Shown in pieces: positions 32,616 to 45,522 of a DNA stretch of 64,000 nt. A program made the translations under genes and the position numbers. The notes under the pieces were generated by a model. It worked only from the letters and a program-made list of their open reading frames with translations. It made no database searches and was not told the origin of the DNA. This DNA comes from Stachybotrys elegans (taxonomy: Eukaryota > Ascomycota > Sordariomycetes > Hypocreales > Stachybotryaceae), in NCBI GenBank assembly GCA_020746835.1, contig JAGPNK010000009.1, positions 1,364,001-1,428,000 on the forward strand, given 5' to 3'. The stretch's first letter is position 1, and the number at the start of each line of letters is the position of its first letter.

Positions 32616-33740
32616 CTACATGTCACGCAGCTTGGCCTTCTTGCTTGGGCGCCCAACCTTGCCCTTGGCGCCACGCTTCTTCTTCTCGGCCTCGAACTGG
32701 CGGAGGCTGGCCGGGGCGATGCGCTCCAGCAGCTCCTTGGACTCCCAGGTGGTGTCGGCCATGGTGGCGCGGTAGCCGACCCACTGCACGCGATACGTGG
32801 GCGGCCGCGTGGACTCAGAGTCGATGATGCGCAAGACGTGGTACTCCTCGAGACCAGTGGCCTTGTCGCGACCGCCGAGCGCATCCCAGTAGGCGAGAAC
32901 AAGCTTGGGGACCTGCAGTTGCAACTCACGCTCCGACTCCCAGCTGGTGCCGGCGTCGACCCATTCGACCTTGAAGTCGACAGTGGAGGTTTCCTTGTTG
33001 ACGCGATGGGCGGCTATGCGATCGACCTCGTGGATCTCGTCGCTCTTGAATGGGTTGGCTGGCCCTTTCTTACTTTCGCTATCCGTCTTGCTGCTGTCCT
33101 TGGTGTCCTTGTCCTTGTCGCCTTGAGGCGCGTTCTGGTCGATTTTGGGGAGCTGGTCATCCGACTTGGAAGTCTGCTGGTCGACCTGGTCCTCTTCGGA
33201 AGGTCGGTCGCCATCTGTGTCGTCGGCTTTGCCTTGCGCCCGGCCCTCCTTGGGAGCATCATCTGCGGGAGCGGGAGAAGCTGTCTGCGCCTCCTCTGTG
33301 ACGACGTGATTCGGCTCGGTCGTCGCCTCGCGATCTGAGAGAACGGGGGAGCCCAGCCCAGGGCCGGTTTCGATTGTGGTAGTCTTGATCTTGGTGGTGG
33401 TCGTTTCCTCCACCTCGTCGCCATCGGTGGTCTTCTCGGCAACGACAGAGACGCTAATGCTCACGGCGGCCTCTTCGGATCGTTCGGGGGCGACGCTCCT
33501 GGGGCGGGCGACCAGAGACGGCTCGGGCGAAGCCTCGTGGGCGACGGCGTCAAGTCGAGAGAGGGGGCGCACAGGGCTCAATGTGTTATTCCGGCGAGCC
33601 GGGGAGGAGACGGCGTCATTGGAAGGCATTGCGCTCGGAAAGAAGGAGCGGTACACGTCGTCAAAGTTGCCTGGGTCGCGACGAGGCAACGAGGCCGAGT
33701 CGGCAGCGGACGACTTGGGATCGACGGGCGATGAGGTCAT
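32616..33740 (-). CDS. Tandem chromodomain-like protein
   Basis: The single exon encodes 374 residues. The first 230 are disordered and strongly acidic/Thr-Ser-Lys rich. Two chromodomain-like modules follow: about 237-288 (HEVDRIAAHRV...FKVEWVDAGTSWESE) and about 300-352 (YHVLRIIDSES...YRVQWVGYRATMADTTWESKELL). Each shows the V-x-x-I start, the W-V/W-x-G-Y strand and the closing TWE/SWE motif. A basic tail contains VGRPSKKAK, close to an AT-hook core. Such proteins bind methylated histone tails in heterochromatin. The first module has an interrupted aromatic cage (EWVDAG rather than KWKGY), so it may be a protein-interaction or shadow-type fold (inference). No neighbour suggests a specific complex. 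Confidence 0.75.
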   Translation of the reverse strand: MTSSPVDPKSSAADSASLPRRDPGNFDDVYRSFFPSAMPSNDAVSSPARRNNTLSPVRPLSRLDAVAHEASPEPSLVARPRSVAPERSEEAAVSISVSVVAEKTTDGDEVEETTTTKIKTTTIETGPGLGSPVLSDREATTEPNHVVTEEAQTASPAPADDAPKEGRAQGKADDTDGDRPSEEDQVDQQTSKSDDQLPKIDQNAPQGDKDKDTKDSSKTDSESKKGPANPFKSDEIHEVDRIAAHRVNKETSTVDFKVEWVDAGTSWESERELQLQVPKLVLAYWDALGGRDKATGLEEYHVLRIIDSESTRPPTYRVQWVGYRATMADTTWESKELLERIAPASLRQFEAEKKKRGAKGKVGRPSKKAKLRDM

Positions 33741-34780
33741 GTCGCGCGCGCCTGAGGTTGGTCAGCAGCGCGAACATGGCAAGCAGCAAAAACGACACAA
33801 CGCAGGGCATTGGCGGTAATTACCTGGAGAGTGTTGGGCCGTGTGGACGGAAGCCATGGGCGGTTGCGGCGCAAATGCAGCGCAGATAAAGCCGAGGGCG
33901 TGCGATGGGTGAGGTGAAGCGCGCAATTGACAGCTGTCGCTGGGTGGCTGGGCGGGAAGAGGAAGAGGGGGGCGATGGCCAATTGGAGATGCAGCGGGCG
34001 GAAATGCTGAGGCCAGAGTTGGGAATCCGAGTCACAGCTAAGCCAAGGTACAGGTATGAGGTCGAACTGTCAACATGACAGGTCCAGGTGGGTTCTGCCT
34101 CAGTAGTGCTGAACCAGGCGGTTGGATATCGGACGTTAGTGCGTCAGTGCGCGCACGCAATGGTTGATGGCGGAAATGGGCTAGTAAATGCCCAGGTACT
34201 CCGTTTGGCCAGGATGAGGTTTTGCTCCAGCCACGCGATCGGGATCTGGTGGCAGGTTGGATAAATCAAGGTGGATGCGATAGGAAGGTCGAGAGGCCAC
34301 TGTCGCCAACCATTCAGGGCGTGATAAACAGAAGTCGACGCGGCACAGCACAAGAAGGGTATTAGTCAGCACCTACCTACTTAGTACACACGCCTATCCC
34401 TACAGGCACCTGCACCTACGCCTACAGGTAGTACCGATGCCTACAGGCACCTGCACTGCACCTGTACCTGCACTGTCTGTCTGCCGTCAAATTACACACT
34501 AAATTGGATTATTGACAACCAATGGTTGTTTTTTTCTATTGTTTATGCCTCCGGTATCCCGTATTGGGCAGATTGAATAAAGACTTGTGGACCAGCACTT
34601 TTAGAGTTTACAGTGTCATACTGCATCTTCAACACAAACTCATTTTAGTCGAAACAATATTTAATCAAGATGATATTTCATTGACAGCAAAACCCTTATA
34701 GATGTGCAATCCCAAAATGTACAGGCCCCCATATCCCTCGTTACCCAATCCCATCCATCGACCCCATCACTGTTTACCGT
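33741..34780. other. Intergenic with short repeated CCTACAGGCACCTGCAC motif
   Basis: About 1 kb between the chromodomain gene's start and the subtilisin's 3' end. The first 300 bp are the chromodomain gene's promoter. Near 34370-34480 the sequence is a run of CCTACAGG/CACCTGCA words (listed separately). No gene is seen. Confidence 0.55.
34399..34456 (+). repeat. Direct repeat of a 17-mer in a CACCTGCA-rich tract
   Basis: CCTACAGGCACCTGCAC occurs exactly at 34399-34415 and 34440-34456. Related words (CCTACGCCTACAGGTAG, CACCTGTACCTGCACTG) fill the surroundings, giving a degenerate minisatellite of about 100 bp. Confidence 0.7.
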
Positions 34781-36061
<1,281 letters not shown>

Positions 36062-39000
36062 CTTGACGATTTCGGCGGTTGTCGGTGTTGTGTGTAAGTG
36101 AAGGAGGCTGGCAACAAGCAAGAGGCAGTTCTACACCTGAAGAGAAGGCAAGCTCTTTGGATCAAGGTGGGATGATGGAGCGAGAGAGTGAGGATGAGGG
36201 TGAGGGAAGAGAGAGGCAAACTAGCAGAGCGGGAGGCAACGACATCTATTTATCTCGAATGAAGCTCCCACCAGCCTCGGGCCCTGAGTAGAGAAAGCCG
36301 CGCGGACCCATGCGCGGGCAGCAAAGACACATGGTCCAATGGCGTTGGTCTCGCACGCGGACCGCGGGCATCAGACTAGAGTCCCTGCTGAGGCCATCAT
36401 CTAGCCTGCCTGGCTATGATCCGCCCACGATGTTTGGTCGGGGAAACAGAACGGAGGTGGGCAGGCGGACGGGCAGCAGCCGGGGGGGGGGGCTTGGAGG
36501 AGGGAGTCGCGGAGCCACCAAGGGTCCATTGGGGCCGCTTGATTGGAAGAGGCAGCTTGTCGATCATGGCGATGGGATACGGGACGTATGTGGTAGGCAT
36601 TGCCCATGGTCCCGACGTCTCGAGCTCCGACCTGCCTGTGCTAGGGACGATCATCGCGATGATCTCCGGGCTGCCACCTCCCGCAATGAGACTGGTTATA
36701 TTGTAAGCCTGGCTCGGGGGATGAGAATAATGCCTCGAAACCGCACCGCCATGCTGCCAAGTTGCACGGCAAAGGCCTTTTTTGTCGCTGTTCCCGTCTC
36801 CTGGATATGTCGACGTCACGATGCGCACGTCTCAATTTACGACGAGCCGTTAGGTTGGCTAGCCAGGGGTTAGGGACGCCTCATTTCGGGCGATTTTACC
36901 GTCCCAGATGAAACAGCTCTTTTAGCACCATCCGTTCTCACTTTAAAATGGAAAGGGAACAAGAATAAGCAAGCCGCCGGACGCACAGGGCAGTGGCTGA
37001 TATGGCCCAGGGGTCGGTCAATCCCTCATGGGCTTTTGGCTACATATGGATGGATGGATTGATTGATTGATTGATTGTGCCATTCTGCGCACAGAGCAAA
37101 GGGGTGGGTTTTCTCTTCATCTGATGACCTGGGCCACAAACGAGGTGTGATCGCCATCGAGCAAGATGAAGATGGGAGAATGCGATGCTCATTGGCGGCA
37201 ATGCGTGGTGCGGCCGACACTCGGGCAGAGGCGACAATCAATCACAGGGCTGCGACGAGCGACGATGTCTTGGTGGCCTGATCTCGCTTGCCGCTGACGG
37301 TTCCTTGATGGGGAAATCCTACGGCTCTCGATGATCGACGACTGCAAATGGCACAAGATGCTGTGTATCCTGATAACGGCTGCTGCCATATCTCGTCAGA
37401 TGCGCACTCGTGGCCCCTGGCTGCCAATCACTCGCCCCCATCTCCGTCCTACCAGCAACCCCTCGGCTCGCTAATCTATCTGGCGGACCCTTGGGCAGCA
37501 TTCAGATACAGAAGTATGTACGTACAGCCGGCTAAACCTCCTCTGCCTGCCGAGTAGTTATTCGACACGAGGGCGCGGCTCATCCCGTAATCTCTAACTT
37601 TTTAAAAATTACGTACCTTGTAGGGCCGCCGCCGTCAGATACGCCACGGGCAGCAAGCACCACCAACGTGAAGCCATCATGACCCGAGCACACCCCCTGG
37701 CCCTCCCCCAGAACCGGCTTTGAGTGCCATGGGAGGAGTGGGTTGGGCCCAAGGGTTCCTTGAAAAAAAGATCACCGACACACATAGATACAGGAACTTG
37801 TAGAAATCTAATCATACGGGCTTAGCCTGAGCCCTTTGTGGAGAGCCCTTTAGCAGATGGAGGTTGATCATCGCCAGCTAGCCGAGTCCCTCTGATAGAT
37901 GTGCACCCCACTTCCCTGACTCGGGCAATGGCAAAGGACTGCCAGACCACCTCACACCGAAAAGACAACATTCACAAGCCGCCCTGTTGCTGACAAGGGC
38001 CAAGCTTGTTGATCTTCAGCCCTCGTAACGTGTCGACCTACCTAACCCAGCAGTGAGCCCGACAGTACAGTAAAGTATGTTTGGACTGTAAACCAAGGCT
38101 TGTGTCTGCCGGCACTATTCTTGGTGCCGGCGTCTGCCGTCTGCCGTCTTCTTTTTCTTCTACTCCTCCCCCCCGGCGACCCCGCGACGAAACCCAACAG
38201 GAGATGGCACATTTGTCCCGTGCGTGATGGGGAACGAGAGGAGGGCCAAGCTGGGTTCCTTTGCTTCTCTCCATGAATTAGGAAGCTGCACATCTTCGAA
38301 ACATGCTCACGAGAAAGGAGCTTTCACCATGGACAACGTTGCGCTGACAGCTGCCATGGCTTCCCTCTCCAGGGGCATTGCCGTCTGCACGATGACGCGG
38401 TACATGGACAGCGTAGCATTGCAGGTGTAAGGCAGTTAGTTACATTCCGCTGCTGCCAAGCCGTGTCGTTTTGCGAGACGTTTCCATGGTTCCGAACAAA
38501 GCTGGCAGGCGAGGGGGAACACGCCAGTGATAGAATACGAGGTTCGAGCAGACATGGGGCTTCTCAGGGTGAGCTTCATACCCCCGTTCACCATGTTGTC
38601 TTCATCCTCGTATTCTCTTGTCATCTCTTTTCCTTTGTCTTGCTGTCTCTCTGGTCGTCTGGCATGTGAGTGCCGATACCGGGGAGAACCAAGCATGGGG
38701 ATGCGGCTGTCGGTGAATGGCATGGTGTGGAGGTGGCAGATGAGGCTGCAGCTGAGCCACGGGAAGGATCATGCACGTATTTCGCCGTCTCCGGCCAAGC
38801 AGCAGCCAAGACTGTTACACTGCTACCAACCCGGTGTTATCAGCTGCCTAATGAGGCGATAACGATCATTGCAGCAGATGGTCACGTAAAGGCATTGAAA
38901 TTTGAACGTGAAATAATTCACGGGTGATGGCCGTGAAAGTTGGTCTACCCTGGATGGCTGTAGGCCAATTACCAGTAAGTACTTGTGCCTGCCTCTGGGT

Positions 39001-39546
39001 AATACCAGGCACTCGTTGATGAATGCATATTCGCACCAGATGGTTTGAGTACTACACTCAAAGTAATTAATCTTGTTCAACATACTCACAAGCGTCAGAT
39101 GCAGGGAATCGGTCTGGTTATCCACGTGAAATAGCCGCTCGGTACCGTAAAGTCAATTTCGGAATATAGACGGAATATATTGTAATTTTAAAGTATTCTC
39201 ATAACCGCCTTTATGCATTCAAACCATTCACATCTCCCACTAGTCAACGCGTATTGATACCTTGCAATTATTCACGGAACGCATTCGTTCGCTTGTTGGT
39301 TGCCATGGTGCTGGCAGATCTATCAAAACACTGGGATGCCAAAATTATTGGCTTTGGCGCGCTGTTGGTTGTGCACATTTCCCAAATAGGACCGTGAATT
39401 CCAAGCAGCCCAGGGTCTTTGAACGTCCGGCAACAACTCTTTACCCAGACAAACAAGGCAAAGAAAGACACCGTAAAGAGCCCATGCATCGTCATTCATG
39501 ATTACCTCACCCAACGAGCCGAGTCAAGCCTGAGAAAACCTCCGCC
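36062..39546. other. Long intergenic region, no recognised gene
   Basis: About 3.5 kb. It includes the subtilisin promoter, a short G10-like run near 36483-36492 and a GATT/GGAT microsatellite (37046-37077). Open frames of 60-190 codons occur on both strands (for example 36310-36873 on +), but opposing frames overlap and none has a recognisable motif. No tRNA was found. Confidence 0.45.
37046..37077 (+). repeat. Tetranucleotide microsatellite (GGAT)n(GATT)n
   Basis: Three ATGG/GGAT units pass into five GATT units over 32 bp. Confidence 0.85.
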
Positions 39547-40840
39547 ATGTCGACAGATACCCTCGAGGCAGCCCTTCGCGAACTGTCGGTCAAGGACGTG
39601 AACGCAAGCAAACACAAGTCACAGGTTCATCCATGGAATCCTACGCAGTAGAACGCTCGCTCTGATGTCCTCTTAGGCCGCCGCGGCCCCGCTCACGCTG
39701 CACTCGAACCCTCCGAGTCGTCTCAAGGCCGCGCTGCAGCCCCTACCGAAGCCGAAACAAAGAGCCGTCGCGGCATGTCGCAGCATAAGGGTAGTGCCAT
39801 CGGCCGAGGAAGACGAGGCAGAGAGACAAAGCGTCAAGCTCGTCAAGCAGCCGGCCGCACAGAAGCTCCATCTAGGCATGTTCGAAATCGGAAAACCGCT
39901 GGGCAAGGGCAAGTTTGGGCGCGTCTACCTGGCACGCGACCGCGCCCACGGCTTCATCTGCGCCCTCAAGGTCATGTACAAGAACGAGATCAGCCACCAC
40001 CGGTACGAGCGACAGGTGCAGCGGGAGATTGAGATCCAAACCAACCTGCGCCACCCCAACATCGTGAAACTATACGGGCACTTTCACGACAGCAAGCGCA
40101 TCTTCCTGATCCTCGAATTCGCCGGCAAGGGCGAGCTATACAAGCACCTGCGCAGGGAAGGGCGGTTCGCAGAGGACAAGGCAGCGCAGTACATTGCGCA
40201 GATGGCGGGTGCTCTGCGGTATCTGCACCGTAAGCACGTCATGCACCGCGACATCAAGCCCGAGAACATCCTGGTGGGCGTCTTTGGCGAGCTCAAGATC
40301 TCCGACTTTGGCTGGAGCGTGCACGCGCCGAGCAACCGCCGGGCCACGCGGTGCGGCACGCTCGACTACCTGCCGCCCGAGATGGTGCAGCCGACGAGCG
40401 CCGACCGGTCCTACGACGAGCGCATCGACGTGTGGGCGCTGGGCGTGCTGCTGTACGAATTCCTGGTGGGCGAGGCGCCGTTCGAGGACACCGAGGTCAT
40501 GACATATCGACGCATCGCCCGCGGGGACGTCAGGGTGCCGTCGTACGTGAGCGCCGAGGCGAGGGACCTCATACACAAGGTGAGAGAGAGAGAGAGCGTG
40601 CCCATGCTTCCCTGCAACGGTTAGAATGACAGTATTGACGCGTGAGGGCAACACAAGCTGCTCGTTGTGAATCCCAAGAACAGGCTGCCGCTAGAGCTGG
40701 TACAGCAGCATCCCTGGGTCGTGAAGCATTGCCAGCCAAAGGAAATGGCCGTCAAACGGGTCGGCAATGGCAGAAATGATGTTGTGGATAGTGAAGACGG
40801 AGGAAGCCGTGCAGAGACAGGCGCATATTTCAATCGCTAA
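39547..40840 (+). CDS. Aurora (Ipl1/Ark1-like) serine/threonine kinase
   Basis: Exons 39547-39624, 39677-40579 and 40658-40840 give 387 residues; introns of 52 and 78 bp are both phase 0. Kinase motifs in order: glycine loop [20 protein letters not shown]-like ALKVMYK, catalytic [11 protein letters not shown] in [11 protein letters not shown], and the activation loop [16 protein letters not shown] with the Aurora-type Thr. The C-lobe ends in [17 protein letters not shown]. The sequence WSVHAPS after DFG and the LDYLPPEM loop are diagnostic for Aurora kinases, which, with INCENP and survivin, correct kinetochore-microtubule attachments in mitosis. The first intron's donor (GTTCAT) is weak, so the N-terminal 26 residues are the least certain part; the second is flanked by a GA microsatellite. 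Confidence 0.9.
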
Positions 40841-41502
40841 GCTTCATCGTGTTTCAGGTGGAGCGGAATGCCATCATTGAGACATTTCGATGTGGCATTT
40901 TTGGTGTCCTTGCTTTTTTTAGTTGCCCATTGTGTTCCGCCCTAGCGGAGAAAATTCCATGCTATGGCGTCCATGTGCTGGTGCGCCATGGCTCCAGCGG
41001 TACCTCTGCTGTGGTGGTGGCCACTGCGTTAGTGGAAGTACCTCGAGATCGAGTCTCCGATGGCCAGAGGCCCCACGCGACCGTCACGATCGGCGCGAAC
41101 TTATTAGTGCATCAGCCGCCAAGTTCTGCATTGACGTCAATGGGAGACGCTTGGCACAGCACCAGACAAAGAAAACGATAGAAAACGAAACCAAAAATAA
41201 ATAAATAATAAAAAATATAATAATAATAAGAGAGAGAGAAAAGAAGCGAAGAGAGAAGAGTGATGCGTACCATAATGTCGGAATGGCACGTCTGGGATTG
41301 GGAGAAAACTGGGGGCTGCCTGGTTGATCTCCCACCTGTGTCCACTGCTTCCACCTGTGCCTTGGCCACCAACGACATTGGCTCTGGTTGAAGCTGCGAT
41401 CGCCGATCCGCTCAGGCTGTCACATCGAAGGACCGTCTCGCGTGTCTCTCCCACCCGCCCAACTCCCGCCCCTCAGCCGCGCCGCAGGCCCTTTCCCCTT
41501 CG
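40841..41502. other. Intergenic upstream of the histidine kinase
   Basis: Contains an AT-rich tract (41190-41230) followed by GA-rich sequence. It is probably the promoter and leader of the kinase gene. No other gene is seen. Confidence 0.5.
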
Positions 41503-44500
41503 ATGGCCGATGCCCCTGCCGCCGCCGCAGACAGCCATTCCACTCCCCGGTCGTCGACGCAGACGCAGACGCAGACGCACGACGATAGCTTCACGCTCCC
41601 TCCTGCGGCATCGCGCAAGAGAAAGCGAGCGTCACCGGCGCCGGCACCACTGCTCGATACCTCTGCTCCCGGTCCACTCCATCTGCGTGCGACCCCGCTG
41701 ATGGACGTCGACGATCCGGTCGTCGAGCTTGATCAGCTCAGACTGCCTGAGATCCTCGACGCCGACTCTCGTCCCACCTTTGTCATCGACCTCGACCCCG
41801 ACCTTGGTACGCCCTCTCCCGACGGCGTCAAGCTCATCCTCCCCGTCTTCTGCAACGCCGCTCTCCGGCAGCACGAGCGCCTTCGCGATGCCCTTGTTGG
41901 CCACGACGCCCAGGGCCTCGCCGCCCCCGACACCCAGCCTCCTGCTGCTTCAGATCCCGCGTTGCCTCCCTCTTCACAAGATTCGACCCCCTCTTATCAG
42001 GACTACAAGGCATGGGCTACCGGCGTGACGTCTCATGACGACTCCAGGGATGTCTTCCCGCAGTCATTCGTCTATGGCGATTTCCTTTGGACGGGCTCCA
42101 CGGTCCGCCAGCGCTGGCGCCTCATCAGCGGCAACCGTCTTTGGCGTGCTAGCCAGTCCACGGGCGACTTGTCCTCGGGCATGCCGCTTGAGGTTGCGAC
42201 GGGCGGCCTGCGCGCCGAGAAGAAGCATCAGGAAAAGGTTGTTGAAGTCGCCATGAATCCCCCTCTCACCGCCGCCGCCGTTGCTGCTCCTGCACCCGCC
42301 AGCACCGGCTCCAGCAAACCAACCGAATCCAACGAGGCTTCCTCCCGTGTCAAGTATACCACAACCATCTCCACGAGGAACACGCGGTCCTCGAAACGCA
42401 ATCAGGAAACAGCTACTGGTAGCTCTGATGAGACCCGTACCTCCTCAGGGACCACCTCCATCATCCTCTCCGCCCCCGAAAAGGCCGTAGCAGATTGGAC
42501 AGCAAAGAGCCCCAAAGGAGTTCTCTCCGAGCATTTGCGTTTTGCTCGGTCCGTCGACTGGGCCCATACGCCCCTCGGCCCCATGAAGAGCTGGTCCAAA
42601 GAATTTCGCCAGGTTGTCAACCTCGTCATGAACAACCCGCACCCGGCCGCTCTATTCTGGGGCAGCGACCTCACCATGATCTACAACGAGGCATACGCCC
42701 GCGAAGTCGCCGGCAACAAGCACCCGTCCCTCATGGGAACCGGCTTTTCTGGTCCCTTCTCCGAGCTGTGGGACATGGTCGCTCCCATATTTGCCGAATG
42801 TGCGCGCACTGGCATCAGCGTCCGTAAGGAGGACGACTACCTGCCCATTGACAGGCATGGCCTGCTTGAGGAGACGTTTTATTCCTGGTCGTGGACACCG
42901 CTCTACGGCGGAACAGACACAATCCTGGGATTCTACAATGCTCCCTTCGAGACAACCAGTGCCGTCATCAGCCAGCGAAGAACAGAGACCATCACCCGCA
43001 TCGGTGAGCTGACGGCGCAATCCAAGACGGTCAAGCAGTTCTGGCCTGCCGTTCTTGCTGGGCTTATGGACAACCATTTCGATGTGCCGTTTGCCCTGCT
43101 CTATTCCGTGGGTGATGCCGAGGATGGTGACCACTCCTCAGTTTCGTCTGGAAGTACCATGTCGCTGAAGACGTGTCACCTAGAGGGCGCCATAGGCGTC
43201 CCTGAGGGCCACATTGCTGCGCCACCTCATCTCGACCTGAAGCGCAGCCGTGAAGGCTTCGTGCCGTCCTTCCGAGAAGCTATGCGAACGCGTGAACCGA
43301 CCCTGCTACACACCCGGGACGCCACTCTGCCCGAAGCTCTCCTAGACGGCATTGACTGGAGGGGGTTCGGCGACCCGTGCCGCGAGGCAATCATCTTCCC
43401 CGTCCGACCAACCAACGGCGATGCAGTCCTGGCATTCCTCGTTCTCGGCGTGAACCCTCGCAGACCCTTCGACAGCAAATACAAATCCTTCATCAGCATG
43501 CTCAACCGGCAGCTGGCGACCTCGCTGGCGTCGGTGATCCTATTCGAGGACGAGGTCCGCCGCAGCAGGGACGCGGCAGAAGCTGCGGCGCTCGAGAGGG
43601 AGCAGCTCACGCAGCAGCTGGCCCTGCAGGACAGCCGGCTGCGGCGCATGACGGAGGCTTCGCCGCTGGGCATGTTCCTCATCAGCCCAGAGGGCGTCCT
43701 GCGCGAAGCCAACGACCGCTTCTACGAAATGACGGGCCACAACCGCGACAGCCAGTACGAGATGTCGTGGATGGACTTTATCCTCGAGAGCAGCACCAAG
43801 ACCATGGAGGAAGGGTGGCGCCGGCTCACCGAGGAGCACCTCCCGTGGTCGGGCGAGCTGCAGATCAAGAAGCGGTCCACGCAGCCCGTCGTCAACCTGC
43901 ACGGCGAGTCCATCGACTACTGGGTCATGTTCATCGCGCACTCCGAGTTCTCGCCCGACGGCAGCGTGCGCTCCATCATGGGCACCATCACCGACATCTC
44001 GCACCTCAAGTGGGCCGAGGGCCTGCAGAACCGCCGCCTCCAGGAGGCCGAGGAGACGCGGCGCCAGCAAAACGAGTTCATCGACATCACCTCGCACGAG
44101 ATGCGCAACCCCCTCAGCGCCATCCTCCAGTGCGCCGACGACATCTCCTCGGCGCTGGGCGAGTACCGCGGCGCGTCGGCGCCCACCACGCCGCAGGCCG
44201 TCATCGAGTCGTGCGTCGAGGCCGCCAACACCATCTCGCTCTGCGTGCAGCACCAAAAGTCTATTGTCGACGACATCCTGACCATCTCCAAGCTCGACTC
44301 CAACCTGCTCGTCATCACCCCCTCGGTCGCGCAGCCCGACGCCATCCTCCGCCGCGCCCTCAAGATGTTCGACCCGGAGCTGCAGGCCAAGGGCATCGAC
44401 GTCGTCTTCGAGAAGCGCCCCTCGTACACGGACCTGGCCGTCGACTGGGTCGCCATCGACCCCAGCCGCGTCCTCCAGATCCTCATCAACCTCATGACCA

Positions 44501-45522
44501 ACGCCATCAAGTTCACCGCCCCGGCCAGCACGCGCGTCATCACCGTCGCCGTCGGCGCCTCGGTCACGCGGCCCGACGACCGCGCCGTCCCCGGGTTCCA
44601 GTACGTCCCCATCAAGGAAGGCACCCCGGACGTCGTCGCCTCGAGCGCCTGGGGCACCGGCGAGCTCCTCTACATCACCTTCAAGGTCCAGGACACCGGG
44701 TGCGGCCTGAGCAGCGAGGAGAAGCAGATCCTCTTCCAGCGCTTCAAGCAGGCCTCGCCCCGCACCCACGCCCAGTACGGCGGCAGCGGCCTCGGCCTCT
44801 TCATCTCCAAGCACCTGACGGAGCTCCACGGCGGCCAGATCGGCGTCGCCTCCGAGTCCGGCCAGGGCAGCCTGTTCGCCCTCTACGTCCAGGCCCGCCG
44901 CTCGCCCCCGCCCAGCTCCGACGACGCGTCGCAGGAGACGCTGCCCATCGAGCGCGACCTCGGCGGCGACAACTCCCTCGCCAGGCAGGTCACCCCGCAG
45001 CGTCAGGACTTCGCCTCGTACTTTGCCGCGGCGCCCATCGCGGCGCCCATCGCGGCGCCCACGACCCTCGCGCCCATCCCCGAGCCGCCGGCCGACGCCC
45101 CCCCGACCGACCCCAAAACCATCACCATCCTCGTCGTCGAGGACAACCTCATCAACCAAAAGGTCCTCGTCGCCCAGCTCCGCAAGGTGGGCTGCAGCGT
45201 CAGCGCCGCCAACGACGGCCTCGAAGCCCTCGCCTTCCTCGGCAAGACGCACTTCCAGCGCGGGCCCGACGGCGACGCCCTGTCCATCATCCTCATGGAC
45301 CTCGAGATGCCCAACATGGACGGCCTCACGTGCGTCCGCGAGATCCGCCGCATGGAGGACACCGGCGCCATCGCCGCCCACGTCCCCGTCATCGCCGTCA
45401 CCGCAAACGTCCGCGACGAGCAGGTCGCCCTGGCCAAGAGCAGCGGCATGGACGACGTCGTCTCCAAGCCCTTCCGCATCCCCGAGCTGATGGCCAAGAT
45501 TGTGGCCCTGCTGAATGCGTGA
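41503..45522 (+). CDS. Hybrid histidine kinase
   Basis: The single exon encodes 1339 residues. The first 300 are disordered (QTQTQTQ, KRKR). A PAS-like sensor follows at about 340-490 (HTPLGPMKSWSKEFRQVV...NPHPAALFWGSDLTMIYNEAY). Next come a GAF-like region, a second PAS (about 720-840, SPLGMFLISPEGVLREANDRFYEMTGH) and a HisKA domain with phospho-acceptor His865 in DITSHEMRNPLSAI. The HATPase domain shows the N box (LINLMTNAIKF), G1 (QDTGCGLS) and G2 (GSGLGLFISK). The receiver domain at about 1205-1336 has the ILVVEDN acidic pair, phospho-acceptor Asp1266 in LMDLEMPNMDG, and the TAN and KPF motifs. It therefore starts a cytosolic phosphorelay to an HPt protein. It resembles fungal PAS/GAF-bearing HHKs; the exact group was not assigned. 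GC-rich third positions leave long shadow frames. Confidence 0.93.
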   Translation: MADAPAAAADSHSTPRSSTQTQTQTHDDSFTLPPAASRKRKRASPAPAPLLDTSAPGPLHLRATPLMDVDDPVVELDQLRLPEILDADSRPTFVIDLDPDLGTPSPDGVKLILPVFCNAALRQHERLRDALVGHDAQGLAAPDTQPPAASDPALPPSSQDSTPSYQDYKAWATGVTSHDDSRDVFPQSFVYGDFLWTGSTVRQRWRLISGNRLWRASQSTGDLSSGMPLEVATGGLRAEKKHQEKVVEVAMNPPLTAAAVAAPAPASTGSSKPTESNEASSRVKYTTTISTRNTRSSKRNQETATGSSDETRTSSGTTSIILSAPEKAVADWTAKSPKGVLSEHLRFARSVDWAHTPLGPMKSWSKEFRQVVNLVMNNPHPAALFWGSDLTMIYNEAYAREVAGNKHPSLMGTGFSGPFSELWDMVAPIFAECARTGISVRKEDDYLPIDRHGLLEETFYSWSWTPLYGGTDTILGFYNAPFETTSAVISQRRTETITRIGELTAQSKTVKQFWPAVLAGLMDNHFDVPFALLYSVGDAEDGDHSSVSSGSTMSLKTCHLEGAIGVPEGHIAAPPHLDLKRSREGFVPSFREAMRTREPTLLHTRDATLPEALLDGIDWRGFGDPCREAIIFPVRPTNGDAVLAFLVLGVNPRRPFDSKYKSFISMLNRQLATSLASVILFEDEVRRSRDAAEAAALEREQLTQQLALQDSRLRRMTEASPLGMFLISPEGVLREANDRFYEMTGHNRDSQYEMSWMDFILESSTKTMEEGWRRLTEEHLPWSGELQIKKRSTQPVVNLHGESIDYWVMFIAHSEFSPDGSVRSIMGTITDISHLKWAEGLQNRRLQEAEETRRQQNEFIDITSHEMRNPLSAILQCADDISSALGEYRGASAPTTPQAVIESCVEAANTISLCVQHQKSIVDDILTISKLDSNLLVITPSVAQPDAILRRALKMFDPELQAKGIDVVFEKRPSYTDLAVDWVAIDPSRVLQILINLMTNAIKFTAPASTRVITVAVGASVTRPDDRAVPGFQYVPIKEGTPDVVASSAWGTGELLYITFKVQDTGCGLSSEEKQILFQRFKQASPRTHAQYGGSGLGLFISKHLTELHGGQIGVASESGQGSLFALYVQARRSPPPSSDDASQETLPIERDLGGDNSLARQVTPQRQDFASYFAAAPIAAPIAAPTTLAPIPEPPADAPPTDPKTITILVVEDNLINQKVLVAQLRKVGCSVSAANDGLEALAFLGKTHFQRGPDGDALSIILMDLEMPNMDGLTCVREIRRMEDTGAIAAHVPVIAVTANVRDEQVALAKSSGMDDVVSKPFRIPELMAKIVALLNA

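Noticed and set aside
36310..36873. 187-codon + frame upstream of the subtilisin gene
   Set aside because: An overlapping antisense frame is similarly open and no motif is recognised; likely chance in GC-rich promoter sequence.
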